Positions 58,655 to 64,000 of a DNA stretch of 64,000 nucleotides are shown here, piece after piece. Within the stretch, counting starts at the first letter, position 1. Each line of letters begins with the position of its first letter. A program made the position numbers and the translations under genes. Below the pieces are notes generated by a model that worked only from the letters and a program-made list of their open reading frames with translations, was not told the DNA's origin and did no database searches. Origin of the DNA: Struthio camelus. Taxonomy: Eukaryota > Chordata > Aves > Struthioniformes > Struthionidae. The DNA lies in assembly GCF_040807025.1 (NCBI RefSeq), contig NC_090954.1, positions 16,310,501-16,374,500 of the forward strand, written 5' to 3'.

Positions 58655-60344
58655 CTGACAGAATTTCAGCTGTTTTTATTTTCAGTAACTGCATTTAACA
58701 GTCCTGCCTTCTTTTCAGCAGCACTTTAATTTATTTTATTTCTTTGTCCCTGTCTTCTCTGCTTTCTGAATTCATTCTGCAACTTCACGAACAATGCTGT
58801 GTATCTTTCTGCAGTCAGTATTTCAGACACTCACAAGCAGCAGGTGGTATATGAAATCCAGGCCTCTCAAGATGTACCTTTTTTATCCCTTTGTGCTTCC
58901 ACTTGTTCTGTGAAATTTTTGGAAACATTGGTGGTGTCTAAATTGATTGTGTTGCCCTAGCAGACCAAATACAATAGTGAATTTGCAGTGGAAAAGGAGA
59001 AGGTTCAGGAGACCCTTCACTAACTCTGTTAAATTTTACCATCTAAAGAATACACTTGCTATGGGGATTTTCCAGTGAGGCCCCATCCTTTTTCTTTCCA
59101 GGAGCATACATTTCTTGTTCTCTAATCATTGCATCCACCTCCATTTATTTAATAAAAAGGAAGTTACTTACATTTAGGATGGATTTGAAAGCCCTATCTA
59201 TCTAATTATGTCTTATTTTGCTTTCTGTGTATTGGGTAATAAACTTAATGCACCAGTGTGGAATACTCTTATGGCACTTAGGCCTGATTCAGCGACAAAT
59301 ATTACTTCAGGATTATGAGAGAGTGGAAGTAAAGTATTGGTCCTGGTACATCAGGAGCTAGCATTTTAGTTCTTTTCTTGTTCTGCAGTCTTAGAAGCTG
59401 ACTATAACAAGGGAATTTTGTGTCCGATTTTGAGGGAAAATAAATAATGGATTACTCTGCCACTGACTGACCTTTATTTGCACAACTTTTCGGAGTTAAG
59501 GGCTGTTTTTGTTGCCACTCCAATACCCATTTTCCCCCTTCTCTTTCTTTCATATTTAATGTTTTATTTCTAAAAGGCACACATGAGAAAATAAAATGTA
59601 AAAGTATTCTTTAATACAAGTACTACTGTTCATACTAACTGTTTATGAGCAACTTGAAGCAGGAGAAGAATTTATTTGGAAAGGGGAAACAGCTGGTATA
59701 CATACAGGACACCCACAAGACTCCTGTTGAGTGTGTAGCCTTCATCCTTAGTTGAATTCCTTTTCTGTAAGTTAAATAAATAATAGCTTCTCAGAAAGCA
59801 CTGAACCATCCTGGAGGCATGCTTTGGGTGTGTTTAACCTGCTCTGATAATTTCTAGCTGTCCACTCTACTCAATTCAGTTTGGACAAAAAAAAACTCTG
59901 CGTCTTCTGACTATTAACATTACTTGGATGTTCTTGGTCTTCGGTTATAACAATTTTTTTTTTCTCCTGAAGTCGAGAGAAAAAGCTATTGATTCAAGGT
60001 GCTAAAACAGCAAAAAAAAAAAAAAATTCTAGATTCAACTCTGAAATTGTCTGCATCTCTTCCTTTTGGCTATTGTTTTTTTTTTATAAATGCATCACAA
60101 CTGCAACTGAACTTCAGTATTGGGTGGTCATCAGGGTTCGTAGAAGCCCACACCTAATAGCTGTAAAGGATGTGTGCAATTCTCCATGAAGGCAGCCATT
60201 CTGAAATGCATAACTTAAAAGGGAGTTATGCTTACAGAGGTGAATTATCCCCCCCTAAACACATGCCTACTTATTTCAGTGTAGCACATTCAAGTGCAAA
60301 GTGTGTAAAAATAATTTCAGGTCATGACAGTAATTGTAGAGTTT
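58655..60344. other. Gene-free AT-rich stretch
   Basis: Poly(A) run near 60010 and several poly(T) runs; no gene or recognised repeat. Confidence 0.5.
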
Positions 60345-60372
60345 AAAAAAAAAAAAAAGGGGGGGGGGGGGG
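60345..60372. repeat. A14/G14 homopolymer junction
   Basis: Fourteen A followed by fourteen G, then AGGGAG. The tract is homopurine, able in principle to form triplex or G-rich structures, and its length is likely unreliable. Confidence 0.95.
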
Positions 60373-63300
60373 AGGGAGCCCATCTGAAAATTATGCACCA
60401 GCACTTCAATATATTAGTAAACTGACTCTGAATTAGAGAAGAGTGTAAAAGATGACAGTGGCACTCGCACAATGGAAATATTTATCAGAAAGAGCATGTT
60501 GTCTATTAAATTGAAAGGGTTGAAATGGAAATATGTAGAGAGAATTAGTAGATACAATGCGTGATTTCAAAATGCATTTTTGGATTTTCTGGATCTATGC
60601 AAGTTTTTTCATGTGCTCAGAAATGGAAAAGTTGAACGCTGAGCTGGTCCAGCTTTTTCGTCTTTGAACAGAAGTTCTATTGCTTTTTAATTTGTCAGTT
60701 GAGGAGAAAGGATTGCGTCGATTAATGTGTTTGCTGGCTTGAGTGGCTGTTTTCTATTTTTATGCCCACTTTCTATTACAATCAGACAGTTTATTTTTTA
60801 AAAAAGTCTCATATCATAACTAGTAGTACAGTCTATTTAGAGTCTGTGGTAAGAGCTGCATTTTATAGCTGATATAGATGACCACCTAAAGTTCTCCTAA
60901 CCTGAAATAATTCTGTGATTGATTCATATCAAAGTACAATTCTGTGGACTTAATTTTAATGAAGAGTTTGTCAGCAGTCATAACAGTCTGACTATGTTGT
61001 CTGCAGATAGTCCACGAAGGTTTCAGCTCGATCCAGTGGGTGGGTGAACTGCAAATGGAAAACTTAGCACCATTTTTTATTTTTGAAGAGCTTTTGTTAC
61101 TCTGATAATGGAATTTTTCCATTTAAAATTTGGATTTAGTGCCTGTCTTGAAATTTTGGGAGTTACATTTATGCACTTGGAAGAACAGTAAAACCTGAAA
61201 CCTTGACTGTATTTTCTGAAGAACGATAACAACACTGTGCTGATTTGGTAGTTTGGTATTGAACATAAGTGCCTCTGCTTATATACAGATCTGTTAGTAA
61301 GGTCTAATACCCTTCATATACCCATCATAGTTGGTGATTAGCCAACTTCGGAGATTCAGAGTACGCAGATACTCAGAGACTCACCCAGCCTCCTTACTAT
61401 CTGTTGGTTTTGTTTTAAGATCTCTATTATTTCTGAATTACGTTGAAAATATCACCGCTTTCTTGATAGCAGAAAGAAGCAGGCAAGACTTCTTATTTGA
61501 AATAATATTTTTTTTAACTTTAAAAGAACTTTCTCTTCATCTAAAATTATTGAATTTGGATGAAGGTTCAGATTGGTTGCGTTTAATTTAAAGTGGTTCT
61601 TTTTGCTCTTCCGAGTAAACATTTGTTTCAGTTTAGTTCGACAAAACCTTGTCTTTGTTCCCTCTCTTGTCATATGAAATAAGTTGGCAAGGAAAGCGCT
61701 TGTCTTCCTCCACCGGCTTGAGTACGTTTCAGAGACTGAAGTTGTATTCACTCTTATTCCAGTATGCATACGCATGTGTCTAATCTAGCAATAACATGTT
61801 CATCTTTGTTGCTTGTACTCCTAAAACATCATTCAGCCAGTGATCTCCTATTAGAAATAATTAACTATCTGAGCCTTGAGACATAACACTTCTGTGAAGT
61901 AGGTAAGAAATAAACAGGGGTCACTTCACACAGCACTGGTGGACCTTCACCTTTGGAGTAGAAAAAGGCAATTGTTCAGCAGTGCGCTGTTAGGTGATCA
62001 GTATAACCAGCTGCAGCTGCATTCAGAAGGGAGCTGAGAATATAATTATTAGGTTTGGCATTTGGCCAGTATTCTAGGTCAATAACACTCCTCCAAACAA
62101 AATGAACTCTGGAAATTTTTGTCACTCGCCAGAGAGAAGATCCTGTTTTCTGCCTTTTCCAAAGCAAAACAGAAGTGGAGACTAGACTTTGTGTCTGAAT
62201 TGACAGAGTGCAGTATCACCTGCTAAGTGACTGATACTTCTCTGCTTTACTAAGGTATTGATTCAAAGTTTCTCCAACAGTGACCGGACTTAGCTCACAA
62301 GATTTGACAGGACTTTAGCTCCAGACACAGGATAAACTCAAATGCATACGGCAGTTCAGATATATAAAATGATATCAGCAGGTTACATTTTTACGCCACT
62401 GTGATTTAAATCTCTCACAAAATGTTTGGCATCAACAAGACGAAAAAGTAAGTGGAATCATTAATAGGATATTGAAAGAGGAAGCACCTGTTTGTCCAGA
62501 TGTTTGTATAGATAGATATGTTTACCCTTCCGCTACATACACAATTGATGATTTTGTGTTTGCAGTCTGAAACTGAGTATTTTTCAAACTTGAAGTAAAT
62601 CAGCTTTAGAATACAAAAACTCAAAGGGCAGGATTAAAAAAAGAAACCAAACTTCAGCATTACCTGATCTTTAGGGGGAAAAAAAAAAAACCTTAAAAAG
62701 CATCTCCAGTCCATTGAAATCGATGAAGTACCATTTCCAGGGAAGTCCTTTAAAAATGTCGTTGCTTTGTAGGGAAAAAGTATTAATTTTACTGTTAATT
62801 TCAGGGGATGTTAAACTAGGCTGAAGTTAAGGTCTAAGAATATTCTACCCTAAAATGATAACAAAATCAGAGACTGCAGATTGGGCCAGCCCAGAAGCAT
62901 CTTGGCAAGGGTCAGGTGGGCTGCAGAAGTGAGCTTCCGCACGCCAGGCTTGTGCGTGTCCCCTGTGGTGGCTGGGGTTGTAGTGACGTGTGCTCTGAAG
63001 CAGGAGCTGCAATAGGCAGCGCCCTGGCTTTCACCCCCTGCGAAGCGGCTCCCTAGGGAAAATACACGTAGGGACAGCGAAGAGTCTTTGCTATTCCTTA
63101 CCTGAGGAAGTTCCTAGAGTTGGGAGCTAGGCTCAGAGTCCTCTTCTGGTGGATGTTTCTTTATCTATGCAAAAGGGGTTGTTTCCTGCAGCGTATGTGA
63201 AGACAGACATGCCTCAGGCAGCCGAGTGTCTAACACGCTCATGCAGGTTGTAGGCAGGCAGCAGGTCGGAGTCTGGCGCCAAGTCTCCCCTCGGAGCGCA

Positions 63301-64000
63301 CCAGTCCATGTTGCTCGCTAGTCTCATTCTGAGGTGCTTCCCTCCCATTACTCGTGAGAAATTTGCTGCTTTAATAACAGTAATAAGAATTAATTTATTA
63401 TGAGGGTTTTTTTTTTGTATGGTTACAAGCAAGTGAGCTATTGCTATTCAGTATGAAGGATGTAAAGGTGTAAGTGAGTATTTTTCAAACTGTGGCCTGT
63501 GAAGCTCCAGCGTTGTCTAGCAGAAAAATGAATGCTTGCTCTCGGAAAAGCTGGCAGCAGCTCAGTTTCTCTAGGGCAAGGCCAGAAGTAAAAGGCAGCT
63601 GCAACTCCTATCTGCAGCTGTTTCCACAAGCCAAGAATTTCCCAGCACCTTCAGATTTGGCTCTCATGCTTTTTCCAGGGAGAGCAGGAGTTGCAGATCA
63701 TAGGTATGAAGATAATGTGGGGTTTCAGCCTATTCAGTTAGTGCAAGGTATGCACTTGCAGCCTTTTTAAGGAGAAGACTCTTCCCTTGGGCAGCTTTGC
63801 AAGTCGTTAGGAGTGAGTGCATTTTGGTAGGATTTGTGTTTCTAGAGTTTAAACTCTCTTGAAAATCCCATCTTAAGAAGACTGACGTAATTTCATGATT
63901 CTTTATGTAAAATGAAAGATTTCCATTATTTCCTGCAATTAATCTCTGTAGAAATGCTTCCGAATAAAGAAAAATACAAATAATTTTTAACAAATAATTA
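60373..64000. other. Gene-free stretch to the window end
   Basis: A 107-codon minus-strand ORF (61452-61775) is Lys/Arg/Thr/Phe-rich with no recognised motif and no clear acceptor. A modestly GC-rich part at 62890-63310 has several CpGs but is not a clear CpG island. No RNA gene is seen. Confidence 0.45.

Noticed and set aside
61452..61775. 107-codon minus-strand ORF with basic peptide
   Set aside because: No pyrimidine-rich acceptor upstream and no recognised protein.
1..64000. CRISPR arrays, operons, prokaryotic ribosome binding sites, phage or plasmid modules
   Set aside because: None is present; the repeats, composition and splice-type motifs are those of an amniote nuclear genome.

Overview
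The window looks like nuclear DNA from a bird. The main reason is two copies of the 3' part of a CR1 (chicken repeat 1) LINE, at 45874-46168 and 53990-54357. Much weaker MIR-like SINE relics at 7711-7840 and 20405-20545 fit any amniote. The background is AT-rich, CpG-poor and dense in short poly(A)/poly(T) runs, with stop codons in all frames, as in intronic or intergenic DNA. I could not recognise a single protein-coding gene. Nothing prokaryotic, viral or CRISPR-like is visible.

Layout. 1-3.4 kb: AT-rich DNA with two small GC/CpG-rich patches (1430-1650, 2756-2955), then a 281-bp strictly alternating purine/pyrimidine TG/CG microsatellite (3091-3371) preceded by a GA tract. 3.4-18.5 kb: gene-poor DNA with a MIR-like relic, a 25-bp tandem duplication, one half of a divergent dispersed repeat pair (17093-17250) and one weak minus-strand exon-like ORF (15206-15396). 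18.56-20.06 kb: the only substantial CpG island; it contains a 98/99-bp tandem repeat (19198-19513) and a strong G-quadruplex motif. It is probably a promoter, but I cannot assign its gene. 20-39 kb: AT-rich non-coding DNA with the second repeat copy (21946-22105), a 28-bp minisatellite and a C16/A20 junction. 39-45 kb: several plus-strand stretches with good acceptor and donor sites (39108-39224, 42523-42684, 43131-43313). 45-55.5 kb: the two CR1 copies, a nested fold-back at 48922-49108 and a 29-bp duplicate pair 1 kb apart. 55.5-64 kb: two palindromes sharing a CTCTAGA core, an A14/G14 junction and a minus-strand exon-like ORF (58458-58654).

The exon-like segments are proposals from splice motifs plus open frames only. 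Such motifs are common by chance in 64 kb, their intron phases do not form one consistent gene, and none of the peptides is one I recognise. The best-supported unusual items are structural: the nested fold-back, the homogeneous satellite inside the CpG island, the Z-DNA-type microsatellite, and the paired 17.1/22.0 kb repeat.
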